This document shows positions 1 through 8,583 of a stretch of 64,000 nt of DNA, piece after piece. The stretch covers positions 1-64,000 of the forward strand of contig JBMFOH010000005.1 in assembly GCA_049969715.1 (NCBI GenBank). The letters run 5' to 3'. Numbering within the stretch: the first letter of the stretch is position 1; each line of letters starts with the position of its first letter. The position numbers and the translations under genes are program-made. Below the pieces are notes generated by a model. That model was not told the origin of the DNA, made no database searches, and was given only the letters and a program-made list of their open reading frames with translations. This DNA comes from JBMFOH01 sp049969715 [NCBI: bacterium]. Lineage in GTDB: Bacteria; DUMJ01.

Positions 1-579
1 CTTGATAGAAGGCTTAACTGCAAGCTCAGAGAAGAGTAAGGAGATAACTCTCTGAGAGCCAAGAGATACATCTCTACCGCTAGTGATTCTATCTACGATA
101 TCTTTAACGATATTGGGATGTTTAGGAGGAAGTTTCTCCTGTTGATTAGAAGGTTTTTTAGGCTTACTATGAGGGATTTTTAACTTGTTAGGTTCGCTGT
201 TAGATAGCCAGAATCTATTCAAGAAGTCATAGAAAGTACCGACACCTGGGACATCGTCAGGGTCAAAGCCACAGATGATAGCAAGGGTCTTATCATTCTT
301 GAGTTTTTTGACCCAATTAGTGATGCTATAGATTCTAAGATGTACCATAGCTATGAGGGAGCGAAGTATTTCAGCTTGATACTTAGCAGGTCTACCGGTA
401 TTGGAGTAGTAAGGGGATAAGATTTGGTAAGCTTTATCCAAGTTAAAGTAGAACAATTTATCTACAAGGTCGGAGTATTCTTCAATCCTATCGCTGTAAG
501 AGTCATGGAGCGATTTTAATGAACTAAGGAGATTCTTTTGGTATAATGAATGCGGGATCCAGTGTTGTGATTTTAGCAT
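1..579 (-). CDS. Transposase, N-terminal part (runs off the window)
   Basis: An open frame without stops reads 193 codons from an ATG at 577-579 leftward to base 1, so the C-terminal part lies outside the window. The N-terminus is rich in basic and aromatic residues. It contains GRPAKY, a helical segment ending in SITNWVKKL, and DPDDVPGVGTFYDFLNRFW, a pattern I associate with the N-terminal region of DDE transposases of IS4/IS1182-like elements. The catalytic DDE core is not in view, so family and intactness cannot be judged. A strong AAGGAGG ribosome site precedes the ATG but sits in a hairpin at 587-626. No terminal inverted repeat was identified. The transposase call is fairly secure; the IS family is a guess. 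Confidence 0.75.
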   Translation of the reverse strand, partial: MLKSQHWIPHSLYQKNLLSSLKSLHDSYSDRIEEYSDLVDKLFYFNLDKAYQILSPYYSNTGRPAKYQAEILRSLIAMVHLRIYSITNWVKKLKNDKTLAIICGFDPDDVPGVGTFYDFLNRFWLSNSEPNKLKIPHSKPKKPSNQQEKLPPKHPNIVKDIVDRITSGRDVSLGSQRVISLLFSELAVKPSIK

Positions 580-586
580 AGTTATC

Positions 587-626
587 GCCTCCTTGTCCTA
601 GAGTTTTAATACTAGGATAAGGAGGC
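587..626 (-). promoter_or_regulatory. Hairpin enclosing the transposase ribosome binding site
   Basis: Two 15-base arms (587-601 and 612-626) are complementary except at one position and are separated by a 10-base loop. On the minus strand the 3' arm contains AAGGAGG, which ends about seven bases before the transposase ATG, so the folded RNA hides the Shine-Dalgarno sequence. Several insertion sequences are known to use such structures to stop translation of transcripts read in from outside. That this is its role here is inference. Confidence 0.65.
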
Positions 627-753
627 AAAGGGGTAAAAATCAAGAAGGTTGGGCTGTGGGGGTGAAACGTAGTAAGGCTATAGCTAAAAGTGAGATTACA
701 AGAGGTTTTAGAGTTTGGAGAAAATCTACTAGAGATTAGTGGAGGTGATAGTA

Positions 754-1905
754 GTGTATATTAATGTTGGTCTTATAGGTTATAAATTTATGGGAAAGGC
801 ACATAGTCATGCCTATCTAGATATGCCTAAGTTTTTTAAGCCAAAAGGAATTCCTGTAATGAAGGTTCTATGTGGAAGGGATGAGTCTGGCGTAAGGGAG
901 ATGGCAGATATATTTGGATGGCAGGAGATAGAGACTTCTTGGGAAAAACTCATTGAGAGAAAAGATATAGACTTGATTGATATCACTGCTCCTACAAATG
1001 TTCATAGAGAGATTGCTATGGCAGCAGCTAGGTCGGGTAAGCATATCTTCTGTGAAAAACCCTTAGCTATGAATGTGAAAGAGGCAAGAGAAATGTTGAA
1101 GGCAGTAGAAGAGGCAGGAGTAAAACATATGATTGGCTTTAACTATAGGAGAGTCCCTGCTGTAGCTTTGGCTAAGAAGCTTATAGATGAAGGAGCGATA
1201 GGAAAGATATACCATTTTAGAGGTGTTTATCTTCAAGACTGGATAGTTGACCCTAACTTTCCTCTTGTATGGAGATTACAGAAGGAGATAGCTGGTTCTG
1301 GTTCTCACGGGGATTTAGGTGCCCACTTAATAGATATTGCTAGATTTTTAGTTGGAGAGTTCTCTGAAGTGATAGGTATGAGTGAGACCTTTATAAAAGA
1401 GAGACCTCTTGCTGAATCTATGACAGGATTGAGTGCTAAGGCTAGTGGTGGAGTAGGGAAGGTTACGGTAGATGATGCAACATTATTTCTTACTAGGTTT
1501 GAGAATGGAGCATTGGGAAGCTTTGAGGCTACTAGATTTGCCCCAGGGAGAAAAAATTATAATTCTTTTGAAATAAATGGTAGTGAAGGTTCTATAGTTT
1601 TTAACTTTGAGAGAATGAATGAGCTCAAATTTTATTCCCGTAAGGATTCCCAAGAGACAAGTGGTTTTAGAACTATCATAGTAACTGAACCCACTCATCC
1701 ATATATAAGTGCATGGTGGCCTGCTGGGCATATTATAGGGTATGAGCATACATTTATCCATGAAGTATATGACTTATGCGAGGCTATAGCAAATGATACA
1801 CCTATAACTCCTAACTTCTATGATGGGCTAAAGTGTCAGGAAGTCTTAGAGGCGGTAGAACTTTCGATTAAAGAGAGGCGTTGGGTAAAGATTTCTGAGC
1901 TTTAA
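754..1905 (+). CDS. Gfo/Idh/MocA family NAD(P)-dependent dehydrogenase
   Basis: This is a cytoplasmic sugar, inositol or glycoside dehydrogenase-like enzyme of 383 residues. The N-terminus [18 protein letters not shown] is a Rossmann dinucleotide-binding motif. CEKPLA (residues 100-105) is the family EKP signature, and GDLGAHLID near residue 187 supplies the catalytic-type Asp/His. Members whose GKAHSHAY motif is like this often act on glucosides or inositols, but the substrate cannot be read from sequence. The GTG at 754 is chosen because GGAGGTG lies six bases upstream; an in-frame GTG at 739 has no such site. The gene converges on lptD with interlocked stop codons. A decayed relative lies at 3891-4200. 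Confidence 0.85.
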   Translation: MYINVGLIGYKFMGKAHSHAYLDMPKFFKPKGIPVMKVLCGRDESGVREMADIFGWQEIETSWEKLIERKDIDLIDITAPTNVHREIAMAAARSGKHIFCEKPLAMNVKEAREMLKAVEEAGVKHMIGFNYRRVPAVALAKKLIDEGAIGKIYHFRGVYLQDWIVDPNFPLVWRLQKEIAGSGSHGDLGAHLIDIARFLVGEFSEVIGMSETFIKERPLAESMTGLSAKASGGVGKVTVDDATLFLTRFENGALGSFEATRFAPGRKNYNSFEINGSEGSIVFNFERMNELKFYSRKDSQETSGFRTIIVTEPTHPYISAWWPAGHIIGYEHTFIHEVYDLCEAIANDTPITPNFYDGLKCQEVLEAVELSIKERRWVKISEL

Positions 1906-3875
1906 AATCCAGGTGCTATAGTAGTACCTATAGTAGGGAAAGCCTTCAATGAAAACCCAAGAGAGATCGATTGAGTAATTATGTTATAGCTGATGTTTGC
2001 CTCCCAGCAGTGTAAGTCATAGGTAATCTTCATATCCTGAAATTGTAGGAGATTATGGGTTATGTTGAATCTTGTATCTACCTTCCATTTTGGGTTTAAT
2101 CTCCAAGAGATATATGAGACTGCCGAGATATCACTTAGGTTGTAGGGATTTATAGATAGGCTTAGACTAATTTTATGCTCATCATCCTGTTTCCAGTTTC
2201 CATTAAGTACTATAGGACTAACAGAAAGGCTTAGTATATCAAACTTGGCAGTGAGGTTAGCAGAGTAATTGTCTCCTTTTAGATTTATAACCCCTGAGAT
2301 AGTATTTAAGGGTAGGAATGGCCTTTCTGAAAGTATATTAAATTGGGAATTCCCCCATCCATTTCTATAGTCATAGCTCAATTTTAGAGATAGGTCTTTA
2401 GATAAATCTTTTGACCACTGAATATTGCTTGTTATGCCACTAATGTAATCTTGGGGTGGATAATAGGAACCATTAATACTTAAAGAAGAGTTTAGATTTC
2501 CATCTAACAGGCTTATACTCTTTGGATATAGCGAGAGGGCTCCTTTTATAGCTACTCCTTGAAGCTGGTCAGGGTATTCTATGTAATTTCCTAAGACCGT
2601 TTCTGCATTTATATTGAGATAAGGGGTAGTTAGCACCTTAGAAGAGAGGGAAATTTCCGGGGATTTAGTCAATATATACATATATCCGAACTGAGAGAAC
2701 GAGTTTAAATTAGGATAAGATACGGTATAAATCTCCCCTCTTATACTAATATTTTGGATAGTAGTATTCCCTGTCAGTCTATACTCGGTAATTTCAGATG
2801 AATTTCCTTGAAGTACATACTCCCTATCTCTAATATTCAATGTAGTATTAACATCTCCTATTTTGTTTGAGCTTGTCAGATTGACTATATTAGATGAGAC
2901 CTGGGTGGTATTGTTTTGATAACCATAATAACTTATAGAATGTCCTCTATTACTAGCTAAAATCCTATAGTCCCATCTATCTTCCAGGATATTTGTTCTG
3001 TTTAGATATGTACTAAGATTTACATCTCCAAATTTTGCCTCCTGATTAAGAGATAACTGAGTCTTTATTTCATCTAGTGAAGGGAGAACATAGACCATCC
3101 CATAACCTGGCCCTATATTCTTTATATTGTAAAACTCAGTAAGCCCAAATCCGAACCCAGTTTTTTCTCCTACATCAAATTGAGCATATCCATATAAATC
3201 TTTACTTTGATAGTGGCTATAGTATGCTCGTAGATACATCCCTTTATCTGGACTTGTACCTATCTCTGGAATAATAGGCTGTCTTTCTGGATAGTCAAAA
3301 ATGATAGAATAATAAGGAAGGGAAAAGAGTAACGTGTCTCCTAGATAGAAGCTCACATCTACAGCGTATAATCTTTCTTGGGGATAGATTACTAGCTCTT
3401 TTGCCTCGATGTGATAGTGTGGCTGGGGAAGATCACAGGTGGTAAAGGATGCCTCTTTACTTATAATTGTTCCAGACTTTTCCTTCTGGATGCTATCACC
3501 TTTTATGTATATAAATCCTTTTATATCACTTTCTGTAAGCTCTCCCTTTGCCTTTTCCAATTTAAATGTATCTTCTTTTACAGAGAGAGTGAATCTTTCT
3601 CCACTTAGTGTATTTTTATCCTCTACTAATAGGACATTTCCTGTAGCAAAAAGTTCCCAAGTCTTTGGGTCTAATTCTATATAGTCTGCCTTAAGAAGCA
3701 CGTCTTTATACTCTAATCTTGCATTTCCAGTAGCTACTACCTTCTCTGAGGAGAGAATGATCTTATCTCCATATATCTTCAGAGGGACAGAAGAGGCAAA
3801 TGCCCCGCCAGAGGCAATTGCTATAGCTAAAAATAAAAGGCTAATAAATATTATTTTCTTTATTCCCGAGTTCAT
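1902..3875 (-). CDS. lptD: LptD/OstA-like outer-membrane LPS assembly protein
   Basis: This 657-residue protein has a signal peptide (charged start, hydrophobic segment about 8-27, AFAS cleavage region). An OstA/LptA-like beta-jellyroll of short repeats follows at about 30-165 ([21 protein letters not shown]). The long C-terminal part has alternating beta-strands and many Asn, Ser and Tyr, as in the LptD barrel. LptD inserts lipopolysaccharide-type lipids into the outer leaflet, so the organism is probably diderm. Only one cysteine (about residue 147) was noticed, so the disulfides known from enterobacterial LptD are not expected. No Shine-Dalgarno is visible: an extended -10 element ends seven bases before the ATG, so the message may be leaderless. 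No other lpt genes lie nearby. Confidence 0.8.
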   Translation of the reverse strand: MNSGIKKIIFISLLFLAIAIASGGAFASSVPLKIYGDKIILSSEKVVATGNARLEYKDVLLKADYIELDPKTWELFATGNVLLVEDKNTLSGERFTLSVKEDTFKLEKAKGELTESDIKGFIYIKGDSIQKEKSGTIISKEASFTTCDLPQPHYHIEAKELVIYPQERLYAVDVSFYLGDTLLFSLPYYSIIFDYPERQPIIPEIGTSPDKGMYLRAYYSHYQSKDLYGYAQFDVGEKTGFGFGLTEFYNIKNIGPGYGMVYVLPSLDEIKTQLSLNQEAKFGDVNLSTYLNRTNILEDRWDYRILASNRGHSISYYGYQNNTTQVSSNIVNLTSSNKIGDVNTTLNIRDREYVLQGNSSEITEYRLTGNTTIQNISIRGEIYTVSYPNLNSFSQFGYMYILTKSPEISLSSKVLTTPYLNINAETVLGNYIEYPDQLQGVAIKGALSLYPKSISLLDGNLNSSLSINGSYYPPQDYISGITSNIQWSKDLSKDLSLKLSYDYRNGWGNSQFNILSERPFLPLNTISGVINLKGDNYSANLTAKFDILSLSVSPIVLNGNWKQDDEHKISLSLSINPYNLSDISAVSYISWRLNPKWKVDTRFNITHNLLQFQDMKITYDLHCWEANISYNIITQSISLGFSLKAFPTIGTTIAPGF

Positions 3876-3882
3876 CTGGGAT

Positions 3883-3891
3883 ATTATATCA
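3883..3891 (-). promoter_or_regulatory. Extended -10 promoter of lptD, probably leaderless
   Basis: On the minus strand this reads TGATATAAT, a perfect extended -10 element, and no good -35 sits upstream. Transcription starting six or seven bases downstream would begin at or next to the lptD ATG (3875), and there is no Shine-Dalgarno. The motif is seen directly; leaderless translation is inferred. Confidence 0.55.
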
Positions 3892-4200
3892 TATATAAGG
3901 AAAGACCTCTACTAGAAAGTCCAAGAGAGAAAAGAGAGGTAAAGGTAGATGATTATATCATTTTTCAGGTAAGAATGACTAATGGTGCACTAGGAACGCT
4001 AGAGGCATCTAGAGTAGCTACAGGAACAAATGATGACTTAAGCTTTGATATCTATGGAGATAAGGGTTCTATGAAGTTTCACCTTATGGAGCCAAACTGG
4101 CTATATATCTATGATGCAACAGAATAGAGAAGTTTCGCCTTCGTTTGAGGATGGGCTTTATGTTCAGGAGGTGATGGCAACCTGCCATTCTACTTGCTAA
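3891..4200 (+). pseudogene. Remnant of a Gfo/Idh/MocA dehydrogenase gene
   Basis: Two reading frames preserve dehydrogenase sequence. From 3891 to 4124 one frame reads YKERPLLES, then VDDYIIFQVRMTNGALGTLEASR and FDIYGDKGSMKF, matching in order the region around residues 225-295 of the intact enzyme at 754-1905. It then hits a TAG. A second frame (4138-4200) reads PSFEDGLYVQEVM and ends in TAA, matching the C-terminus of the intact enzyme. About 50 intervening residues and the whole N-terminal NAD domain are missing. The 5' edge abuts the lptD promoter, so a rearrangement may have removed the front of the gene. It is a diverged paralogue, not a recent copy. Confidence 0.75.
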
Positions 4201-4222
4201 GGGTTTCTTTTTGTGATAAAAT
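4194..4222 (+). promoter_or_regulatory. Promoter of the tRNA-Ser/tRNA-Arg/phoH transcription unit
   Basis: TTGCTA (4194-4199) and TAAAAT (4217-4222) are separated by 17 bases, close to the sigma-70 consensus. The predicted start lies about seven bases before tRNA-Ser. The -35 overlaps the last codons of the dehydrogenase remnant. Confidence 0.65.
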
Positions 4223-4235
4223 ACCTACTGTAACT

Positions 4236-4333
4236 GGAGAGGTGGCCGAGTCGGTCTAAGGCGGTCGCCTGCTAAGCGATTGGATATGTCTCTAAAACGT
4301 ATCCCGTGGGTTCGAATCCCACCCTCTCCGCCA
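4236..4333 (+). tRNA. tRNA-Ser (anticodon GCT)
   Basis: The acceptor arms GGAGAGG (4236-4242) and CCTCTCC (4323-4329) pair perfectly, with discriminator G and encoded CCA. The D-arm begins TGGCCGAG as in class II tRNAs. The anticodon stem GTCGC/GCGAT closes loop CTGCTAA with anticodon GCT at 4271-4273, reading AGC/AGU serine codons. A long variable arm and the TTCGAATC T-loop complete a serine tRNA. It is immediately followed by tRNA-Arg. Confidence 0.97.
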
Positions 4334-4338
4334 AATTT

Positions 4339-4415
4339 GTGCCTGTAGTTCATTTGGATAGAACGGTGGACTCCGGATCCACTGGTGGGGAGTTCAAATC
4401 TCCCCAGGCACACCA
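4339..4415 (+). tRNA. tRNA-Arg (anticodon CCG)
   Basis: The acceptor arms GTGCCTG and CAGGCAC pair perfectly, followed by discriminator A and encoded CCA. The anticodon stem GTGGA/TCCAC closes a loop containing CCG at 4373-4375, which reads CGG. The T-loop is TTCAAAT. It lies five bases after tRNA-Ser and only four bases before the phoH start, so tRNA processing probably defines the 5' end of the phoH message. Confidence 0.96.
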
Positions 4416-4419
4416 AGAG

Positions 4420-5397
4420 GTGATTGATTTTATAGTAGAGAGATATATAAGATTTGAAGATAATAAGGTTTTAAGGAATCTTTTAGGTAATTTAGATGAG
4501 AATGTAATATTATTAGCTGAGGGTACACATACAGAGATTTCTATAGTGGAGTATGGATTGTCTGTAAAAGGGGAGGATGAGGATGTTAAAAAAACAGTAG
4601 CTATAATAGAAGACCTTGCCAAGATTGCAGAGAAAGGATATCCTGTAGCTCGAAAGGATATAGACATTCTTCTAGAATCTCCTGAGGATTCTTTTAATCT
4701 AAGCTCTTTGAGAGAGGATGTAATCCTTGTTACCCCTAGAGGTAAGAGGGTCTTTCCAAAGACCCCTGGACAGAAGAGATATGTAGATGTTATGAGGAGG
4801 TACGATCTGGTGTTTGCTATTGGGCCTGCTGGCACAGGGAAGACTTATCTTGCTATGGCTATGGCGCTTACTGCCCTGAAGAATAAGTCAGTAGCTCGTA
4901 TTATTCTTACCCGTCCAGCTATAGAGGCAGGTGAAAGGTTAGGCTTTTTACCTGGAGACCTGCAAGAAAAGGTAGACCCGTATCTTAGACCCCTCTATGA
5001 TGCCCTCTACGATATGCTAGAGGCAGATAAGATCCAGAAATATATGGAGAGGGGAGTTATAGAGGTAGCCCCATTAGCTTATATGAGGGGAAGGACCTTA
5101 AATGATGCATTTGTCATCCTTGATGAGGCACAGAATACTACGCCTGAACAGATGAAGATGTTCCTTACTCGTATGGGTTTTGGTTCTAAATATGTTGTAA
5201 CTGGAGATATTACTCAGATAGACCTTCCTACTGATAGAGAGTCAGGTCTTATTATGGCTCAAAGGATACTCAAGGATGTAGAAGGATTAGTTTTTGTTTA
5301 TCTTACCGAGCAAGATGTGGTAAGGCATGACCTGGTTCAAAGGATTATAAAGGCTTATAATGCCTATGAATCGAATATTAGAGCAACTAGGAGATAG
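4420..5397 (+). CDS. phoH: PhoH family ATPase
   Basis: This 325-residue cytoplasmic P-loop ATPase has an N-terminal KH-like region (about 1-100) and a PhoH ATPase domain. The Walker A motif GPAGTGKT is at about 135-142, followed by TRPAIEAGERLGFLPGD and the Walker B-like segment AFVILDEAQNTT. PhoH proteins next to ybeY and an HD phosphodiesterase are typical of many bacteria, where the set is linked to RNA metabolism and ribosome maturation. The frame is open through both tRNAs, so the start must lie after them. GTG at 4420 gives the normal N-terminus but has no usable Shine-Dalgarno. The 3' end overlaps the next gene by 38 bases. Confidence 0.93.
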   Translation: MIDFIVERYIRFEDNKVLRNLLGNLDENVILLAEGTHTEISIVEYGLSVKGEDEDVKKTVAIIEDLAKIAEKGYPVARKDIDILLESPEDSFNLSSLREDVILVTPRGKRVFPKTPGQKRYVDVMRRYDLVFAIGPAGTGKTYLAMAMALTALKNKSVARIILTRPAIEAGERLGFLPGDLQEKVDPYLRPLYDALYDMLEADKIQKYMERGVIEVAPLAYMRGRTLNDAFVILDEAQNTTPEQMKMFLTRMGFGSKYVVTGDITQIDLPTDRESGLIMAQRILKDVEGLVFVYLTEQDVVRHDLVQRIIKAYNAYESNIRATRR

Positions 5398-7477
5398 GTT
5401 TTTCTCTCTCCTAGAGGTTATAGAGCATTTTTTTGTTGATGGCTTCTATAAAATTATAAAAACCAGAGAATTAGTCTGGATAGTAGTATTTTTATGTTAT
5501 CTTTCTGTTCTTGCTTTCGATTTCTTTCCATATACGGTAGACCTTACAGAAAAGCAGGTAGCTCCTTTTGATATTATGGCTCCAAGAACTGTGGAGATCA
5601 TAGATAAAGAGAGGACGCAACTTCTAAGAGACCAGGCAGCTAGAGAGGTGAAACCAGTATATGAGCTTGACACTATGGTTGAATCTCAAGCCATAAATGA
5701 TATAAATATTTTTTTCAATGTGTTAGAAAGAGGTAACGCTAAAAATTTTGTTGAACTGAAAAAGAGTTTCCCTGTAAAGATTACAGATGATATTGCAAAG
5801 AGATTATTCTCACTAAAACAAAATCAGATCTCCTCTCTGAAAAAAGTAGTTATTCAGTTAACTAGTGGGGTCTTAGACAAAGGGATATCGCCTCAAAGTT
5901 TAGATATTGTAGGACAGCTACTAAATGATGAGGCTTCAAAACTTAATACCTCTCCAGATATTAAGAACCTTGGTATTTTATTGGCTAGGTATTTTATAAA
6001 GCCAAATCTTTTTCTCGATGTAGCTGAAACTCAGAGGAGACAGGAAGAGGCTAGGAATTCTATTCCTCCTGTAAAACAGGTAATTTTGAAGGGACAGGTA
6101 ATTATCCGTAAGGGAGATATAGTAACAAAAGACCATATAAAGCTTTTAGATGCCTTGGGCTTACGACAGAAAAAGACTAATATAGTAGGAATAATAGGAC
6201 TATTTATAATCTTAGCTCTCGTAGTTTTTTCTCTAGTCACATTTATGAAGAACGTTTTGCCATCTATCTATGAAAATGTAATGTTTAACTGGCTAATCGC
6301 TTTACTTCTTATAGTGGGATTGATACTTGTAAGAGGCTTTTCTTATATCTCAATCTATCTTATTCCCCTTGCTACTATTGGAGTCTTGGCGACTACTCTC
6401 CTTGATTATAGGATTGCTCTTTTACTTCTAATATTCGTTGGTATCATTCCCAATATAGCTAACCTTGAATCTTTGAGATATTTTCTTCCCTTATTTATTG
6501 GCTCTATAGCTGGGATACTGACGACGTTAAATGTAACTCAGAGGAGTGATTTTACTAAATCAGGAGCTATAATAGCCTTAGTTCAAGCTTTTGGAGTTGG
6601 GGCGGTATCTCTAATGGGGTATACCGATATAAGAAGCATACTTATCAATATTGGATATGGAGTAGGTTCTGGTATCATCTCTGCTATTTTGGCTATAGGA
6701 ATGATGCCATACCTAGAGCACCTTTTCCAGATTGTGACTGCAATAAGGCTTACTGAACTCACTAACTTTACTCAGCCCCTTCTAAAAAGGCTTATGCTTG
6801 AAGCTCCTGGGACATATCATCACTCTATTCTGATAGGGAATCTGGCTGAGGCTGCAGGAGAAGCATTAGGGGCAAACCTTGCTCTTATAAGGGCCGGAGC
6901 ATACTACCATGATATAGGCAAGATAAGACGGCCTTACTTCTTTATAGAAAACCAACTGGCAGGAGAAAATATACATGATAGATTACCTCCTAGCTTGAGC
7001 AAACTTATAATCTTAAGACATGTTGATGATGGGGTAGTTTTGGCAAGACAGTATAAAATTCCTGAACAGATAATAGATTTTATAAGAGAACATCATGGAA
7101 CATCTTTAGTGTCTTATTTTTATTACCAGGCTATGAAGGAAGACCCTGAAAATACAAAGGAGGAAGATTACAGGTATAAAGGTCCAAAACCCCAAACAAA
7201 AGAGACAGCTATCCTTATGCTTGCCGATGCAGTAGAAGCTGCTGTTAGAGCTTTGGACCGTCCTACCCCTCAAAAGTTAGAGTCTACAGTTAGGCATATA
7301 ATAGAGGAGAGATTGAATGATGGTCAATTAGACGAGAGTCCTATTACCCTTAGAGACCTAACTATAATAGGAGAAGCTTTTGTAAAGGTGCTTACAGGGA
7401 TGTTTCATCTAAGGATAGAATATCCAGAAGTCTCTATACAAAGGAATGGGAGAGTAATTGGGTATAGAAGTAGCTAA
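5360..7477 (+). CDS. pgpH: 7TM receptor-type HD phosphodiesterase (PgpH-like)
   Basis: This 705-residue membrane protein has one N-terminal membrane helix (about 30-50) and an extracytoplasmic 7TMR-HDED domain (about 55-270). A bundle of seven membrane helices follows (about 275-460), then a cytoplasmic HD domain. The HD catalytic pair is at residues 517-518 (HDIGKI), with YHHSILIGNLAE before it and REHHG after it. PgpH family members hydrolyse the messenger c-di-AMP; that activity is inferred from architecture and neighbours. The ATG at 5360 has AAAGG six bases upstream and overlaps phoH. YbeY follows with a 20-base overlap, so phoH, pgpH and ybeY are clearly one operon. Confidence 0.92.
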   Translation: MPMNRILEQLGDRFFSLLEVIEHFFVDGFYKIIKTRELVWIVVFLCYLSVLAFDFFPYTVDLTEKQVAPFDIMAPRTVEIIDKERTQLLRDQAAREVKPVYELDTMVESQAINDINIFFNVLERGNAKNFVELKKSFPVKITDDIAKRLFSLKQNQISSLKKVVIQLTSGVLDKGISPQSLDIVGQLLNDEASKLNTSPDIKNLGILLARYFIKPNLFLDVAETQRRQEEARNSIPPVKQVILKGQVIIRKGDIVTKDHIKLLDALGLRQKKTNIVGIIGLFIILALVVFSLVTFMKNVLPSIYENVMFNWLIALLLIVGLILVRGFSYISIYLIPLATIGVLATTLLDYRIALLLLIFVGIIPNIANLESLRYFLPLFIGSIAGILTTLNVTQRSDFTKSGAIIALVQAFGVGAVSLMGYTDIRSILINIGYGVGSGIISAILAIGMMPYLEHLFQIVTAIRLTELTNFTQPLLKRLMLEAPGTYHHSILIGNLAEAAGEALGANLALIRAGAYYHDIGKIRRPYFFIENQLAGENIHDRLPPSLSKLIILRHVDDGVVLARQYKIPEQIIDFIREHHGTSLVSYFYYQAMKEDPENTKEEDYRYKGPKPQTKETAILMLADAVEAAVRALDRPTPQKLESTVRHIIEERLNDGQLDESPITLRDLTIIGEAFVKVLTGMFHLRIEYPEVSIQRNGRVIGYRSS

Positions 7478-7859
7478 TATCCATCCTAGATTAAAGATAA
7501 ATAGGAATAGCTTAAAGAGACTTATTAAAAACATTGTAAATAGATTTAACCTAAAGGTAAAGGATATTAGCATAGTCTTGGTAGATGATGACTATATGAG
7601 GGAGTTGAATAAAAGATATAGAAGGATAGATTCCCCAACAGATGTCTTAAGCTTTTCTATGGAGGAAGATTTCCTCTGGGGAGATATCTATATATCCTTA
7701 GATACTGCCGAAAGGCAGGCTCAATTCCAGGGGTGGAAATTAGATGAAGAGGTAAGATTCTTAGCAGTTCATGGATTACTTCACCTTATGGGATATGAAG
7801 ATGAGACAGAGGAAGGTTATAATGAAATGATGTCTCTTTCTAGTGAGCTTCTTAAGTGA
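7458..7859 (+). CDS. ybeY: Endoribonuclease YbeY (rRNA maturation factor)
   Basis: This 133-residue protein belongs to the metal-dependent endoribonuclease family needed for 16S rRNA 3'-end maturation and ribosome quality control. It shows the family segments RELNKRYRRIDSPTDVLSF and HGLLHLMGYED. The zinc motif is normally H-x3-H-x5-H. Here the first two ligands are His105 and His109, but position 115 is Asp, so the third ligand differs from the usual one. The start is TTG at 7458, inside the end of the HD phosphodiesterase gene. The operon context (phoH, pgpH, ybeY, dgkA, corC, cdd) is a conserved one. Confidence 0.92.
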   Translation: MGIEVANIHPRLKINRNSLKRLIKNIVNRFNLKVKDISIVLVDDDYMRELNKRYRRIDSPTDVLSFSMEEDFLWGDIYISLDTAERQAQFQGWKLDEEVRFLAVHGLLHLMGYEDETEEGYNEMMSLSSELLK

Positions 7860-8566
7860 TGTCTATGAAGAAGGAGTATTCCTTTTCTGAAAGCTTAGAC
7901 TGGGCTATACAAGGCATTATATTTGCATTTAAGTATGAGAGGAATTTTAGAATAGACTTTCTAGCAGCAATTATAGTAATATTGTGTGGAGTGATAATCA
8001 ATCTTAGTAGATTAGAATTGGTTGCAATTATATTGACGATAGCGTTTGTGCTTTCAGCTGAATTATTTAATACAGCTATAGAGAAATCTTTAGATATAGT
8101 AAATAATAGTGTTGACTCTAGAGTAAAGTTTGTAAAGGATGTATCTGCTGGCGCTACCTTAATAACAGTTTTAGCATCTATCTCTGTTGGTTTTCTCATC
8201 TTTTATCCGCATTTAGAAAGACCTTTTGAGGTGTCCTTAAGGGCAATAAAGTCTATTCCTTTACATATTATAATTGCTGGTGTATTTTTGGTAATGTTTC
8301 TTGTTATTATTATAAAGAGTCTAGCTGGAGATAGATTCCTTAGGGGTGGAATAGTAAGTGGTCATGCGGCAGTAGCGTTTAGTATGGCTACAATTATCTT
8401 CTATTTCTCTAACTCCCTTATAGTTGCTACATTGGGATTTATCCTTGCCTTTCTTGTTGCCCAGAGTAGGGTAGAAGGTAAGATCCATTCTGTAAGAGAG
8501 GTCATTTTGGGCTCTCTTCTTGGGATAATAGTAATGTTGACAATCTTGAATCTTGTTTTAAAGTAA
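7859..8566 (+). CDS. DgkA-type lipid kinase fused to a PAP2-like phosphatase domain
   Basis: This is a membrane protein of about 235 residues. Residues 1-115 are a DgkA/UdpK-type lipid kinase with three membrane helices and the signature ELFNTAIEKSLD; family members phosphorylate undecaprenol or diacylglycerol. Residues 125-235 resemble a PAP2 (type 2 phosphatidic acid phosphatase) domain, with SGHAA and SRVEGKIHS followed by a further helix. A kinase fused to a phosphatase suggests that both directions of lipid-carrier phosphorylation are carried by one polypeptide; that is inference. The ATG at 7859 overlaps the ybeY stop (TGATG). An in-frame ATG at 7865 is an alternative. The operon neighbours match the usual ybeY-dgkA order. 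Confidence 0.85.
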   Translation: MSMKKEYSFSESLDWAIQGIIFAFKYERNFRIDFLAAIIVILCGVIINLSRLELVAIILTIAFVLSAELFNTAIEKSLDIVNNSVDSRVKFVKDVSAGATLITVLASISVGFLIFYPHLERPFEVSLRAIKSIPLHIIIAGVFLVMFLVIIIKSLAGDRFLRGGIVSGHAAVAFSMATIIFYFSNSLIVATLGFILAFLVAQSRVEGKIHSVREVILGSLLGIIVMLTILNLVLK

Positions 8567-8583
8567 TAGGAGGCGAAAGATTC

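Noticed and set aside
4306-4419. N-terminal extension of the PhoH reading frame through both tRNAs
   Set aside because: The sequence is fully explained by tRNA-Ser and tRNA-Arg, and PhoH homologues start near the GTG at 4420.
4350-4835. Open frame of 161 codons on the minus strand across tRNA-Arg and phoH
   Set aside because: It is antisense to a clear gene and shows no family pattern.
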